Shown here: piece after piece, positions 8,458-17,655 of the stretch
How the letters are laid out: the number at the start of each line of letters is the position of its first letter
Position numbering within the stretch: the stretch's first letter is position 1
Assembly (NCBI GenBank): GCA_020847375.1
Contig: JADLCB010000021.1
Location: forward strand, 1-64,000
DNA: 64,000 bases
DNA from: Phycisphaerales bacterium
Lineage (GTDB): Bacteria > Planctomycetota > Phycisphaerae > Tepidisphaerales > Tepidisphaeraceae
Direction of reading: 5' to 3'
Program-made: the position numbers and the translations under genes
Notes under the pieces: generated by a model
Told to the model about the DNA's origin: nothing
The model's input: only the letters and a program-made list of their open reading frames with translations
Databases searched by the model: none

Positions 8458-10089
8458 GTGTCTGAGATTATCCTTGCCACCCTCAACGCTCGTTATGCGC
8501 ATTCGTCTTTTGCCCTGCGCTATCTGCTGGCCAACATGGCCGAGCTTCAGGGGCGTGCCGCCATCCTCGAATTTGATATATCCCAGCGCGTCATCGACGT
8601 GGCGGAGTCGATTCTGGCAGCCAAACCGCGCATCGTGGGTATTGGTGTTTATGTCTGGAATGCTGATCCATCGGCTCAACTGGTGGCGCTGCTGAAAAAG
8701 ATCCAGCCTGATTTGACCGTCATCATCGGCGGCCCGGAAGTCAGCCATGAAACAGACCAACAGGACATTTGCGCCACGGCTGACTATGTAATTACCGGCG
8801 AAGCGGATCTGGCGTTTGTCGGGCTATGCCGCCAACTTCTGGACGGCACGCCACCAACACACAAAATTATCCCCGCCGAACCGCCGGTCTTTGAGGAGAG
8901 TAAGAAACTATTGCCACTGGCGGCTGATCGCGTCAAACCCGCCAAGCCAGCGCCGCCCATTGTCCTGCCGTATGATTTGTACACCGATGAGGACATCGCC
9001 CATCGTGTCATCTATGTTGAAGCGTCGCGCGGTTGCCCGTTCAAATGCGAATTCTGCCTTTCGTCGCTCGATGTGCCGGTGCGCAATGTGCCGTTGGAAC
9101 ATTTTCTCGCTGCGATGCAGCCGCTATTGGATCGTGGGGCGCGCCATCTCAAATTTGTCGATCGCACGTTTAATCTGAATCTCAATGTCGGTCGTTCAAT
9201 CCTGCGGTTCTTCCTGGACCGTTATCGTCCCGGCTTATTTCTCCATTTTGAGATGATCCCCGATCGCCTGCCCGACGGTTTGCGCGAGCTGATCAGCCAG
9301 TTTCCCCCCGCTTCGCTGCAGTTTGAAGTGGGCATCCAGACCTTTAACGAGCAAGTCGCCGACCGGATCAACCGGCGGCAGGATAACACCAAAGTCGAGG
9401 AAAATTTCCGGTTTTTGCGCCAATCCACCGGCGTCCATATTCATGCGGACTTGATCGCTGGTTTGCCGGGTGAAACCATGGAAAGTTTCGCCACCGGCTT
9501 TGATCGGTTGATCGATCTTGGACCGCAGGAAATACAAGTCGGCATTCTCAAACGCCTGCGTGGGGCGCCCATCAGCCGCCATGATCAACCGTGGGCAATG
9601 GCCTATACGCCGTATGCGCCCTACGAAATACTTCGCACCAGCACAATGGATTTCATGGAGCTGCAGCGCATGCGCCGATTCTCCCGTTACTGGGATTTGG
9701 TGGGCAACAGCGGCAATTTTGTCGAATCGGTGAAGCTGCTGTGGCAGCGGCCACACGCCGGCGGCAACGAATCGCCGTTCGTTTCATTTATGGCGTTCAC
9801 CGACTGGCTTTTTGATCGCCTGGGTCAACGCACCCACGGCATTGCGCTGCACAAACTGGCTGAACATCTGTTTGAATACCTCACGCAGCGCTGCGGCCAT
9901 CGTGCGCCATCCGCCGGTCGGACAATCGCTGAAGATTTTCGTCGGGTTGGCCGCGAGATTCCGGACGCGCTGCGCCTTTATGCACCGGCATTAAATCGCA
10001 GCACCGAAAGTGTTTCCGGCCCGTCACTTCCGGCCCGCCAGGCCAAGCACCTGGGAATCACCACTGATCAGGCTGCCAAACCGCAGTGA
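8458..10089 (+). CDS. B12-binding domain radical SAM protein (DUF4080-like)
   Basis: A 543-residue protein starting at GTG with SEIILATLNARYAHSS. An N-terminal cobalamin-binding-like Rossmann domain (1 to about 140, with IGVYVWNADPSAQLVALL and IIGGPEVSHE) precedes a radical SAM TIM barrel whose cluster motif is GCPFKCEFCLS (CxxxCxxC). The C-terminal region resembles the DUF4080 domain of this group. Such proteins use S-adenosylmethionine and a [4Fe-4S] cluster, often with cobalamin; no reaction is known for this branch. It is monocistronic as far as can be seen and ends before a hairpin at 10114-10134. Confidence 0.85.
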   Translation: MSEIILATLNARYAHSSFALRYLLANMAELQGRAAILEFDISQRVIDVAESILAAKPRIVGIGVYVWNADPSAQLVALLKKIQPDLTVIIGGPEVSHETDQQDICATADYVITGEADLAFVGLCRQLLDGTPPTHKIIPAEPPVFEESKKLLPLAADRVKPAKPAPPIVLPYDLYTDEDIAHRVIYVEASRGCPFKCEFCLSSLDVPVRNVPLEHFLAAMQPLLDRGARHLKFVDRTFNLNLNVGRSILRFFLDRYRPGLFLHFEMIPDRLPDGLRELISQFPPASLQFEVGIQTFNEQVADRINRRQDNTKVEENFRFLRQSTGVHIHADLIAGLPGETMESFATGFDRLIDLGPQEIQVGILKRLRGAPISRHDQPWAMAYTPYAPYEILRTSTMDFMELQRMRRFSRYWDLVGNSGNFVESVKLLWQRPHAGGNESPFVSFMAFTDWLFDRLGQRTHGIALHKLAEHLFEYLTQRCGHRAPSAGRTIAEDFRRVGREIPDALRLYAPALNRSTESVSGPSLPARQAKHLGITTDQAAKPQ

Positions 10090-10113
10090 TCGGCCACCAG
10101 CCCGCCCCTACAG

Positions 10114-10134
10114 GCGCTTAATTTTACCAAGCGC
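10114..10134 (+). terminator. Hairpin after the radical SAM gene
   Basis: GCGCTT (10114-10119) and AAGCGC (10129-10134) form a perfect 6-bp stem around a 9-nt A/T-rich loop, 24 nt after the stop codon. T-rich tracts occur further downstream (about 10157-10175). The rest of 10090-10308 shows only the ribosome site of the next gene. Confidence 0.4.
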
Positions 10135-10308
10135 AGCACTCCAGTCCCCCTTCATCCTTTTTTACAGGCATTTTTATCGGCCCTCACGATTATCAGCCCA
10201 TCGACTGAACTTACCCGCTCGATGACATCGGCCGACAACAAGAACATAGGCGCAACGAATAAGCGCTGCGATACACCGTTTTTCCATCGGTGCAGGCGGA
10301 GTTGTAGC

Positions 10309-13300
10309 ATGATCGAGGTCGTCTCGCGTAATTCGATTCACAAGCGGCCATCAGCCGAGCTGCTGATGCTCGCCGGTCGCCCGCTGGCCGCCCCGACGCA
10401 GGCACGCAGTTGCGACGCCCGCGGTTACTACACCCTGTGGGAAACACTCGAACCGCGCGTACTGCTGACGACAGCCCCGCTGGTACTGGGCCACCGGGCC
10501 GCCATCAATCAGGCGATTAGTGAGATCACGTTCAGCGCCTCATCTGAACCGGTTTATTTGCCCAGTGTCAGCAACCTTTCCGGTACCTTCACGACTTCCA
10601 CTGCAGCGGCCACCAGCCTGATCAGTCTGGATCAATTCCGCAACGATGCCCGCTTTACCGGCATCGATGGCAGCGGTTTTTCGGCGGTGATTCTGGATAC
10701 CGGCATTGATCTGGATCACCCCTTCTTCGGGCCGGATGCCAACAGCGACGGTATCGCCGACCGCATTGTTTATCAGTATGATTTTGCCAACAACGACGGC
10801 AACGCCAGCGATTACAATGGTCACGGGTCGAATGTTTCGAGCATCGTTGCCAGCTCCGACATTACGTATCCCGGAATCGCGCCGGGGGCGGATATCATCC
10901 ATCTGAAAGTTTTCACCGACGCCGGCGTCGGCAATTTCAGCTATGTCGAACGAGCCTTGCAGTGGTGTGTCGCCAATGCCGCCACCTACAACATCGCCAG
11001 CATCAATATGTCACTGGGCGACAGTGGCAACTGGAGTTCCAGCCCGTCGCTTTATGGCATCGGTGATGAGCTATCAGCCCTGGCGGCGATGGATGTCATC
11101 ACCGTGGCAGCAGCAGGTAATGATTTTTATCGCTTTAACAGCGCTCCGGGACTTTCCTATCCAGCAGCCGATGCCAACACCATCAGTGTAGGCGCGATTT
11201 ATCAGGCCAATGTCGGTGGTTTTTCCTACGGTAGTGGCGCGGCTGCCTACAGCAGCGGCGCCGATGTAATCACCCCATTCAGCCAGCGCCACCCGGTGCT
11301 GCTCGATGTCTTTGCCCCCGGAGCACCCATCACCGGAGCCGGACCTACAGGCAATCTGACCACTCAGCACGGCACCAGTCAGGCTGCCCCGCACATTGCC
11401 GGCGTGGCAGTGCTGGCGCAACAACTGGCGATGCAGACCTTCGGACGACGATTGACCGTGAGCGAATTTCGCCAGTTGCTCCAGTCCAGTGCTGATACCA
11501 TCTTCGACGGAGATGACGAAAACGATAATGTCACCAATACCGGGATGAGCTATCCGCGGGTCAATGTTTTTGCGCTGGGCCAGTCTGTACTGGCGATGGC
11601 GCCGCCGGACAATCCTGAAATACAAGTGCTCGACGGCAACATCAACGTCACCGACGGCAGCAGCACCATCAATCTTGGTTCAACCACACTGGGAACAGCC
11701 GTCACCCGCACATTTACGGTGCGCAATCTCGGCCGCCAGCCGTTGCAGCTTAATGGCGACATCGCCCTGCCGCCCGGTTTCAGCCTGGTCAGTGGTTTTG
11801 GCACGGCTACCCTGGCGGCCAATTCCAGCACCACCTTTACCATTCGTCTCAATGCCACGGGCACGGGCACTTTTGGCGGTGTTTTAAGTTTCACCAACAA
11901 CGACAGTGATGAATCGCCCTTCAATTTCAACCTGATCGGCAGCGTTTCACCGTGGGCCAAAACGATCGACAACACCTCGCCTGATTTTGCCACCAGCGGC
12001 CTTTGGGGTACCCGGACAGGCGGGCTGGGCGGCAATCAAAAATTCAGCAACAATCCTGGAACGATCGCGACCTGGACTTTTGATAATCTGGCAGCCGGCC
12101 AATATCGCATCTACACAACCTGGACCCCTTCCGGCGATCATCCCGGAGATGCTCCGTATACGTTTACCGATGGCACTCATGTTCTGGGTCAGACCACGGT
12201 CAATCAATTGCTGACTCCCAGCGGGCCAGCCTCATCCGGTGTGAACTGGCAACTACTGGCTTCGCCTTTATATATTACCGGGGGCAAGCTGATCATCCGG
12301 CTGAGTTCATCGGGAAATGGATCCACTCTGGCTGATGCGGTACGGATCGAGCGCTTCGCGGAGTTGCCTCTGGCAGCCAGAATCGCCGTCAGCAGTCCCA
12401 CAAACGATGTAACCCGTGATGGTATTGTTAACTTCGGATCGACGTATGTTGACAACCCAGCCTTCCGCTCATTCACGGTGCGCAACACCGGTCAGGCGGC
12501 GCTCAACCTGGGAAGCATCGCGCTGCCTGATGGCTTTACGTTGACGCGCGATTTTGATTCGACCACGCTGACAACCGGCCAGTCCACAACATTCACCATC
12601 CGCATGGACGCTCAGTCAGCCGATTTTTACGGGGGGTTGGTGAGTTTCACGACCAGCGACCCGGATAATTCGTTTTTCGCAATGGCGATCAGCGGTTCGG
12701 TGACGATAGCGCCGGTGCTGCGCGTTCTGGATGATGGAGATGCAACCAGCAGCTTCAGCGGCGGACCGTGGCTGAACGCTCTGGGCGGATATGGTAATTC
12801 ACAAAGCTATTCTGGCACGGCTGGGGCGAGTCATAGCTGGCTTTTCCGCGACCTGACGCCCGGTTCGTATCGCGTGCTGACGACCTACACCCCAGCAGCC
12901 TCTCTGGCGAGCCGGGTCAATTACGCTGCCTTCGATGGCGCAACCCTGCGGCAGACGACCGCAATCGACCAGCGCACCAGCGGCACGGATCTGAACTATG
13001 CCGGGCGCAACTGGAGTACGATCGGATCAAATGTCAGTATTACGGGTGATTCAATGACGGTCATCATGACCGTACCCACGGGAGGTTATGCAGCAGCAGA
13101 CGCAGTTTATGTTGAGCGCATGGGCGAAATCGAGCAGGCGATGGTCGATATAAGCCTGGCCCCACCACGATTTGCTTCGGATCTACCCATCGGTACGCGC
13201 GTCACTCGCCTGCCCAACCCAGCCTGGACCACCCCGCTGGGTAACACGCTGATTCAGGCTGATACTGACGACAACGATTTTTTCCTGATGCGTAAACCAT

Positions 13301-13317
13301 CGCGCCTGGCCGCATGA
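10309..13317 (+). CDS. Secreted LEPRVLL-type subtilisin-like serine protease with two tandem beta modules
   Basis: A 1002-residue predicted extracellular S8 protease. The LEPRVLL motif (about 47-53) marks the N-terminal region of exported planctomycete proteins. The catalytic triad is visible: Asp in VILDTGIDLDHPFFG (about 130), His in NGHGSNVSS (about 172) and Ser in HGTSQAAPHIAG (about 357), with the oxyanion Asn in AAAGND. After the protease come two repeats of the same pair: a choice-of-anchor-D/ASH-like domain (about 435-546 and 689-799) and a golvesin/xanthan-lyase-like beta domain (about 547-683 and 800-956). I chose ATG 10309 because GGAG lies 6 nt upstream; the frame is open from 10222. 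It probably degrades or processes extracellular proteins. It converges on a PQQ-propeller lipoprotein gene. Confidence 0.9.
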   Translation: MIEVVSRNSIHKRPSAELLMLAGRPLAAPTQARSCDARGYYTLWETLEPRVLLTTAPLVLGHRAAINQAISEITFSASSEPVYLPSVSNLSGTFTTSTAAATSLISLDQFRNDARFTGIDGSGFSAVILDTGIDLDHPFFGPDANSDGIADRIVYQYDFANNDGNASDYNGHGSNVSSIVASSDITYPGIAPGADIIHLKVFTDAGVGNFSYVERALQWCVANAATYNIASINMSLGDSGNWSSSPSLYGIGDELSALAAMDVITVAAAGNDFYRFNSAPGLSYPAADANTISVGAIYQANVGGFSYGSGAAAYSSGADVITPFSQRHPVLLDVFAPGAPITGAGPTGNLTTQHGTSQAAPHIAGVAVLAQQLAMQTFGRRLTVSEFRQLLQSSADTIFDGDDENDNVTNTGMSYPRVNVFALGQSVLAMAPPDNPEIQVLDGNINVTDGSSTINLGSTTLGTAVTRTFTVRNLGRQPLQLNGDIALPPGFSLVSGFGTATLAANSSTTFTIRLNATGTGTFGGVLSFTNNDSDESPFNFNLIGSVSPWAKTIDNTSPDFATSGLWGTRTGGLGGNQKFSNNPGTIATWTFDNLAAGQYRIYTTWTPSGDHPGDAPYTFTDGTHVLGQTTVNQLLTPSGPASSGVNWQLLASPLYITGGKLIIRLSSSGNGSTLADAVRIERFAELPLAARIAVSSPTNDVTRDGIVNFGSTYVDNPAFRSFTVRNTGQAALNLGSIALPDGFTLTRDFDSTTLTTGQSTTFTIRMDAQSADFYGGLVSFTTSDPDNSFFAMAISGSVTIAPVLRVLDDGDATSSFSGGPWLNALGGYGNSQSYSGTAGASHSWLFRDLTPGSYRVLTTYTPAASLASRVNYAAFDGATLRQTTAIDQRTSGTDLNYAGRNWSTIGSNVSITGDSMTVIMTVPTGGYAAADAVYVERMGEIEQAMVDISLAPPRFASDLPIGTRVTRLPNPAWTTPLGNTLIQADTDDNDFFLMRKPSRLAA

Positions 13318-13320
13318 TTC

Positions 13321-13348
13321 CAGACGATTCATCATGCCTCATCGTCTG
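13321..13348. terminator. Bidirectional hairpin between convergent genes
   Basis: CAGACGAT (13321-13328) and ATCGTCTG (13341-13348) form a perfect 8-bp stem with a 12-nt loop in the 56-bp gap between the subtilase stop and the converging lipoprotein stop. There is no T-tract on either side. The position favours a shared terminator or 3'-end structure. Confidence 0.45.
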
Positions 13349-13373
13349 CTGTTACAGTCTTGATGGCCTGCCT

Positions 13374-14546
13374 TCATTGCTGGGCTGTATTGAGCAATAG
13401 CGACGGCATTGCCTGGGCGATGTATCCCATTTCGCCGACACCAGTGACCGGTGTAATGGCATAGACGCGGCCATTACGATCAGCGGCATAAATGATCGGC
13501 GTGCTCAAATCAGTGGCGAATACAGTGTAGTCATGATGGGCTGACTGGAAGATAATTTTTCCGCTCTGCTTATCAACCGCCAGAATCGAATTATCCTGAC
13601 CGCGCAAATAGACACGGGTTGCATCTTCGGTCAGCACCTGTCGGCCCTGGGGCACAACCCATTTGCCCTGACGGGTCAGCTCGCCATTCATCTTGTCGAT
13701 CGCCACCAATCCCGTATCCGGGACATACAGGTAAACCAAGCTGGCGCCGATGACCGCATGGCCGGGGAGATTACTGGCAGCGAAGTACTGCCATTTCATG
13801 CGGCCATTGGAACGATCCAGCGCATAGAGCGTGCCATTGGCGACCGTAACGTAGACCGCGTAGTCGTCGGCCACCACATCGCTGGTGATCCGCCCGCCGG
13901 CATCAAAGCGGCTCATTTCCATCGGCCAGGCGGCGGTACGGTCGGTGGTAACTGCGTAGACGTGATGGTCAATCGACCCAAAATAGAGCAGATCCGAATA
14001 CAGCGCCGGAGCGGCCTGCAGATCCCCCTGGGTATAGACTTCCCAAGTTTTGAACCCGTAGTTCTGTGAAATATCCGCCGCCATGATCCGCCCGCCACGG
14101 GGGTTGGCAATACCAAAATAGAGCATGTCCTCCTGCCTGACTGCCGGCGTGCTGATTCTTTCCTGCAGGTCAAGCGAGCGATGCTCGCCGGAATCACGGG
14201 TATAGATTTCCAGCGTCATATGGGTCGGATAGATAATCTGCGTGCTGTTGACCAGCGGCGGGAAAATCGGATCATGCGGGCTGTTAATACGATCCATGCG
14301 TTTGACATCGCCGTTGGCGCGATTCAGCGCGTAGCTGTAGTGCTGATCCGTATAAGCGATGAGCAGGTTGTCGCGAACAAAAATCTGTTCGATTCTGCCC
14401 TGCTTATTCCCCAGATCAGCCGACCAACTGCTCATAAAGCTGTTGGCGGGGATCAGGGCTGGTTCGGGCAATTGAGCAACTGGCCGGTGGGCGCAGCCGA
14501 CAACAAAACAAAGACTGACAAGTACGATCCATAGGTGCTTGATCAC
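13374..14546 (-). CDS. PQQ-like beta-propeller lipoprotein (BamB-like)
   Basis: A 390-residue protein starting at GTG with a lipoprotein signal peptide: a hydrophobic stretch (HLWIVLVSLCFVV) and lipobox VVGC, so Cys18 would be lipidated. The rest is PQQ-type beta-propeller blades of the pattern YALDRSNGRMKWQY, VAIDKMNGEL and LAVDKQSGKIIFQSA. Domain and localisation resemble BamB of the outer-membrane assembly complex, but PQQ-propeller lipoproteins have many scaffolding roles and no bam gene is nearby. GGAG stands 6 nt before the GTG. The gene is divergent from the cyclophilin gene; the 202-bp gap has no convincing promoter. Confidence 0.82.
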   Translation of the reverse strand: MIKHLWIVLVSLCFVVGCAHRPVAQLPEPALIPANSFMSSWSADLGNKQGRIEQIFVRDNLLIAYTDQHYSYALNRANGDVKRMDRINSPHDPIFPPLVNSTQIIYPTHMTLEIYTRDSGEHRSLDLQERISTPAVRQEDMLYFGIANPRGGRIMAADISQNYGFKTWEVYTQGDLQAAPALYSDLLYFGSIDHHVYAVTTDRTAAWPMEMSRFDAGGRITSDVVADDYAVYVTVANGTLYALDRSNGRMKWQYFAASNLPGHAVIGASLVYLYVPDTGLVAIDKMNGELTRQGKWVVPQGRQVLTEDATRVYLRGQDNSILAVDKQSGKIIFQSAHHDYTVFATDLSTPIIYAADRNGRVYAITPVTGVGEMGYIAQAMPSLLLNTAQQ

Positions 14547-14748
14547 ACGCTGCTCCAGAAAAATCGTCAGTTAATCAAATCCGGTAATCGCCGCAAGGAT
14601 AGCATTGAAACCAGTTTAGCGTCAATTTTGCCTGAACCATCAGACAGAGCCAATGGAAAACTTTTTCACCGGATCATTTCCCCCTGCCGCCAACTTGGGA
14701 TAAACTCCAACGTTTTCACAGGTTTACCGCTTTTATAGGAGCAGCAAC

Positions 14749-15261
14749 ATGACCAAACAATACGCCAAACCCCCGGAAATGACGATTGATCCCAGCAAAA
14801 AGTATTCTGCCACCATTGAAACAACGGCAGGGTCGATCGAAATCGAGTTCTGGCCGGAAGTTGCGCCGGGACACGTCAACAGCTTCCTTTTTCTGGCTGG
14901 CGAAGGATTTTACGAAGGCGTCATTTTCCACCGTGTCATCCCCGGGTTCATGATCCAGGGGGGCGACCCGACCGGCAGCGGTATGGGCGGGCCGGGTTAT
15001 AAGCTCAAGGCTGAGTTCAACAAGCGCAAGCATGTGCGCGGCGTGCTGTCGGCGGCGCGTTCCAGTGATCCCAACAGTGCAGGCAGCCAGTTCTTCATCA
15101 TGCACGATGATGCCCCCCATCTCGACGGTCAGTACACCGCCTTCGGGCAGGTCACCAGCGGGCTGGAAGTTGTCGATACCATCGCCGCTGCGGCCAAGGA
15201 TCATAACGACCGTCCGAAGAACCCCACGAAAATCACTAAAATTACGGTTCATCAGTCCTGA
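14749..15261 (+). CDS. Cyclophilin-type peptidyl-prolyl cis-trans isomerase
   Basis: A 170-residue cyclophilin that isomerises Xaa-Pro bonds during folding. Family motifs are FHRVIPGFMIQGGDPTGSG (active-site Arg and the FMIQGGD loop), AARSSDPNSAGSQFFI and LDGQYTAFGQV. No signal peptide or membrane segment is seen, so it should be cytoplasmic; the N-terminal 20 residues are a short non-family tail. AGGAG lies 6 nt before the ATG. It is followed after 87 nt by the M29 aminopeptidase gene on the same strand, which seems to have its own promoter. Confidence 0.95.
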   Translation: MTKQYAKPPEMTIDPSKKYSATIETTAGSIEIEFWPEVAPGHVNSFLFLAGEGFYEGVIFHRVIPGFMIQGGDPTGSGMGGPGYKLKAEFNKRKHVRGVLSAARSSDPNSAGSQFFIMHDDAPHLDGQYTAFGQVTSGLEVVDTIAAAAKDHNDRPKNPTKITKITVHQS

Positions 15262-15305
15262 TACGATCCGCAAAACCTGGCCAATACGGCTGTTACAAGG
15301 CTCGT

Positions 15306-15334
15306 TTGACGCTGTTATATGCGCGTCGTAAAAA
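15306..15334 (+). promoter_or_regulatory. Promoter of the M29 aminopeptidase gene
   Basis: TTGACG (15306-15311, 5/6 of the -35 consensus) and TAAAAA (15329-15334, 4/6 of the -10) are separated by 17 nt. The -10 lies 14 nt before the ATG, so the leader would be short. Confidence 0.4.
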
Positions 15335-15348
15335 ATGGATAATCTGTC

Positions 15349-16470
15349 ATGCGCGATCCCAGATTCAATAAACTCGCTTCGGTACTGGTCAACTACAGTT
15401 GTGCGGTCAAAAAGGGGCAGTTGGTACGCATCAGTGGCGGGCCAGCCAGCGAGCCGCTGGTCGTCGAGTTGTTTCACGAAGTTCTCAAAGCCGGCGCCCA
15501 TCCGTCGGTTCGGATGGTTCCCGATGAGCTGGATGAAATTTTCCTGGAAAACGCCAACGATGAGCAGTTGCGCTATCTCAACCCCGTCAATTTGTATGAA
15601 TACGAAAAAATTGACGTTTCCATTGGTATCTGGGCTGAACAGAACACCAAGGCCCTGACCCACTGCGACCCAACCCGTATCGGAATCACCCAGGCGGCGC
15701 GCAAACCGCTGATGGATCTGTTCATGCAGCGGGCAGCCGATAAACACCTGAACTGGGTCGGCACGCAGTATCCCACCATGGCTGCGGCGCAGGATGCGGA
15801 GATGAGTCTGGCGCAATATGAGAATTTTGTCTTCAACGCTGGTTTCATCAACGAGGATGATCCGGTTGCCGCATGGAAACGCATGAGCCAGCAGCAACAG
15901 CGTCTGTGCGATTTTCTCAATGGTAAACATGAATATCGCGTTGTCGCTGCCAACGGTACGGATGTGCGCATGAATCTGGACGGCATGCGCTGGATCAATT
16001 GCGACGGACACGAAAATTTCCCGGATGGCGAAGTGTTTACCGGCCCGGTGCTCGATAGCGTCGAAGGAACGATCAATTTCAGTTTTCCGGCAGTGCATCA
16101 TGGCCGGGAAGTGCTCGATGCGCGCCTGCAGTTCCGTAACGGCAAGGTCGTTGATGCCACAGCCACCAAGGGGCAGGATTTTTTGCAGTCCATGTTGGCC
16201 ATGGATGATGGTTCCAGCCGCATGGGTGAATGCGCGATCGGCACGAACTATCACATCAAACAGTACACGCGCAATACGCTCTTTGATGAGAAAATCGGCG
16301 GGACGGTACACTTCGCCCTCGGGGCCGGTTACCCCGAATCAGGCAACGCCAATCAATCCGGTCTGCACTGGGACATGGTTGTCGATCTGCGCAGCGGCGG
16401 TTATGTCGAAATTGACGGTATCCGCATTATTGAAGATGGCAAGTTCCTTCGTGATGAGTTTCCGCGCTGA
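15349..16470 (+). CDS. M29 family aminopeptidase
   Basis: A 373-residue metallo-aminopeptidase of the M29 (aminopeptidase T/PepS) family, which removes N-terminal residues using a two-metal centre. Family landmarks are in order: FPDGEVFTGPVLDSVEG, MGECAIGTN (Glu ligand), GAGYPESGN and HWDMVVDL (His and Asp ligands), which close the metal site. The length is slightly below the usual 400 or so. There is no signal peptide, so it is cytoplasmic. It is followed after 32 nt by the glycerate kinase gene, possibly in one transcript. Confidence 0.9.
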   Translation: MRDPRFNKLASVLVNYSCAVKKGQLVRISGGPASEPLVVELFHEVLKAGAHPSVRMVPDELDEIFLENANDEQLRYLNPVNLYEYEKIDVSIGIWAEQNTKALTHCDPTRIGITQAARKPLMDLFMQRAADKHLNWVGTQYPTMAAAQDAEMSLAQYENFVFNAGFINEDDPVAAWKRMSQQQQRLCDFLNGKHEYRVVAANGTDVRMNLDGMRWINCDGHENFPDGEVFTGPVLDSVEGTINFSFPAVHHGREVLDARLQFRNGKVVDATATKGQDFLQSMLAMDDGSSRMGECAIGTNYHIKQYTRNTLFDEKIGGTVHFALGAGYPESGNANQSGLHWDMVVDLRSGGYVEIDGIRIIEDGKFLRDEFPR

Positions 16471-16502
16471 TCGCAACGCTGCGGTCATTACTTTCGTGAA
16501 TC

Positions 16503-17627
16503 ATGCGCATCGTCATCGCCCCGGACAAATTCAAGGATTGTCTCAGCGCAGCGCAGGTGGCGCAGGCGGCGGCGGCTGGTGTGAACGATGCACAGGCGTC
16601 GGCGCAAATCGACCAATGCCCCATGAGCGACGGCGGTGAAGGGTTTGTCGATGCGATGGTGCAGGCAACCGGCGGGACGCTGCACACCCGCTGCGTCACC
16701 GGCCCGTTGCCGGATATGCAGGTCGAAGCGACGTTTGGGCTGCTGGGTGACGGTCAGACTGCTGTCATCGAAATGTCCGCAGCCAGCGGGCTGCATCTGC
16801 TCAAGCCCGGCGAACGAAACCCTTTACACACCACAACATACGGCACTGGCGAGCTGCTTCTGGCTGCAGCCGACATGGGCGCCAGCCGGATTCTACTGGG
16901 TATTGGCGGAAGCGCCACCAACGACGGCGGACTGGGCGTCGCCCAAGCCTGTGGTTTGCCGATTCTGCTGCGTGACGGCCAGACAATTTCCCCAACCGAT
17001 CCCCTGACAGGCAGCGATCTGCAACGGGTCATGTACATCAAGCGCGGCCGCGGTAGTAAGCTGGATCGTATCCCCATCACAGTTGCCTGCGATGTGACCA
17101 ACCCCTTAACCGGCAGCCACGGTGCTTCGATGATCTACGGGCCGCAGAAAGGGGCTGACCCTGAACAAGTCCAGCAGTTCGATCAATGGTTACACGGGCT
17201 GGCCGAGCGCACGGGAACCCTCGATCAGGCTGCGGCTGTCGGCGCTGGCGCTGCCGGTGGCCTGGGCTGGGGCTTGATGGCATTTTTTAATGCCTCCCTG
17301 CAACGAGGCGTGGATATTGTTTTGCGCGCCACGAACTTTGCTCAGCGACTTCAAGGCGCGCACCTGTGCATCACCGGCGAAGGACGGCTGGATCAAACCA
17401 GCCTGCACGGAAAAGTGGTCGGGGCTGTCGCAACGCAATGTCAGCAGCATGGCGTTCCGGTGCTCATCATCGCGGGCGATGTGGCCGAGGGCGTTCAACT
17501 TTCGGGGGTACAAGCCATGAGCCTGCGCGCGCGGGCGGGTTCGATCGCAGCGGCAATTGCGCAAGCGCCAGAATTGATCCGCCAATGTGCTGCCCAGGCA
17601 ATGCGCGTCGGCATGGCCGAACATTGA
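16503..17627 (+). CDS. Glycerate kinase
   Basis: A 374-residue glycerate kinase of the GlxK/GarK type, which phosphorylates D-glycerate with ATP, usually to 2-phosphoglycerate. Signature stretches are MRIVIAPDKFKDCLSA, CPMSDGGEGFVDAM, GIGGSATNDGGLG, VACDVTNPLTG and ITGEGRLDQTSLHGK. With the glycolate oxidase subunits GlcE/GlcF about 19 kb away it could complete a glycolate-glyoxylate-glycerate route, though the middle enzymes are not in the window. It converges on the HDOD gene with a hairpin across both stops. Confidence 0.93.
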   Translation: MRIVIAPDKFKDCLSAAQVAQAAAAGVNDAQASAQIDQCPMSDGGEGFVDAMVQATGGTLHTRCVTGPLPDMQVEATFGLLGDGQTAVIEMSAASGLHLLKPGERNPLHTTTYGTGELLLAAADMGASRILLGIGGSATNDGGLGVAQACGLPILLRDGQTISPTDPLTGSDLQRVMYIKRGRGSKLDRIPITVACDVTNPLTGSHGASMIYGPQKGADPEQVQQFDQWLHGLAERTGTLDQAAAVGAGAAGGLGWGLMAFFNASLQRGVDIVLRATNFAQRLQGAHLCITGEGRLDQTSLHGKVVGAVATQCQQHGVPVLIIAGDVAEGVQLSGVQAMSLRARAGSIAAAIAQAPELIRQCAAQAMRVGMAEH

Positions 17628-17655
17628 GATCCGCCGGTTTTGAATCGGCGCGATC
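17628..17655. terminator. Hairpin between convergent glycerate kinase and HDOD genes
   Basis: GATCCGCCG (17628-17636) pairs with CGGCGCGATC (17646-17655) through nine base pairs with one bulged G; the loop is 9 nt. It starts right after the glycerate kinase TGA and overlaps the first two bases of the converging stop codon. There is no poly-T, but the position suits a bidirectional terminator. Confidence 0.45.

Noticed and set aside
14716-16311. A 531-codon open frame on the minus strand
   Set aside because: It lies opposite the cyclophilin and M29 aminopeptidase genes, has no family resemblance and reflects codon bias of the real genes.
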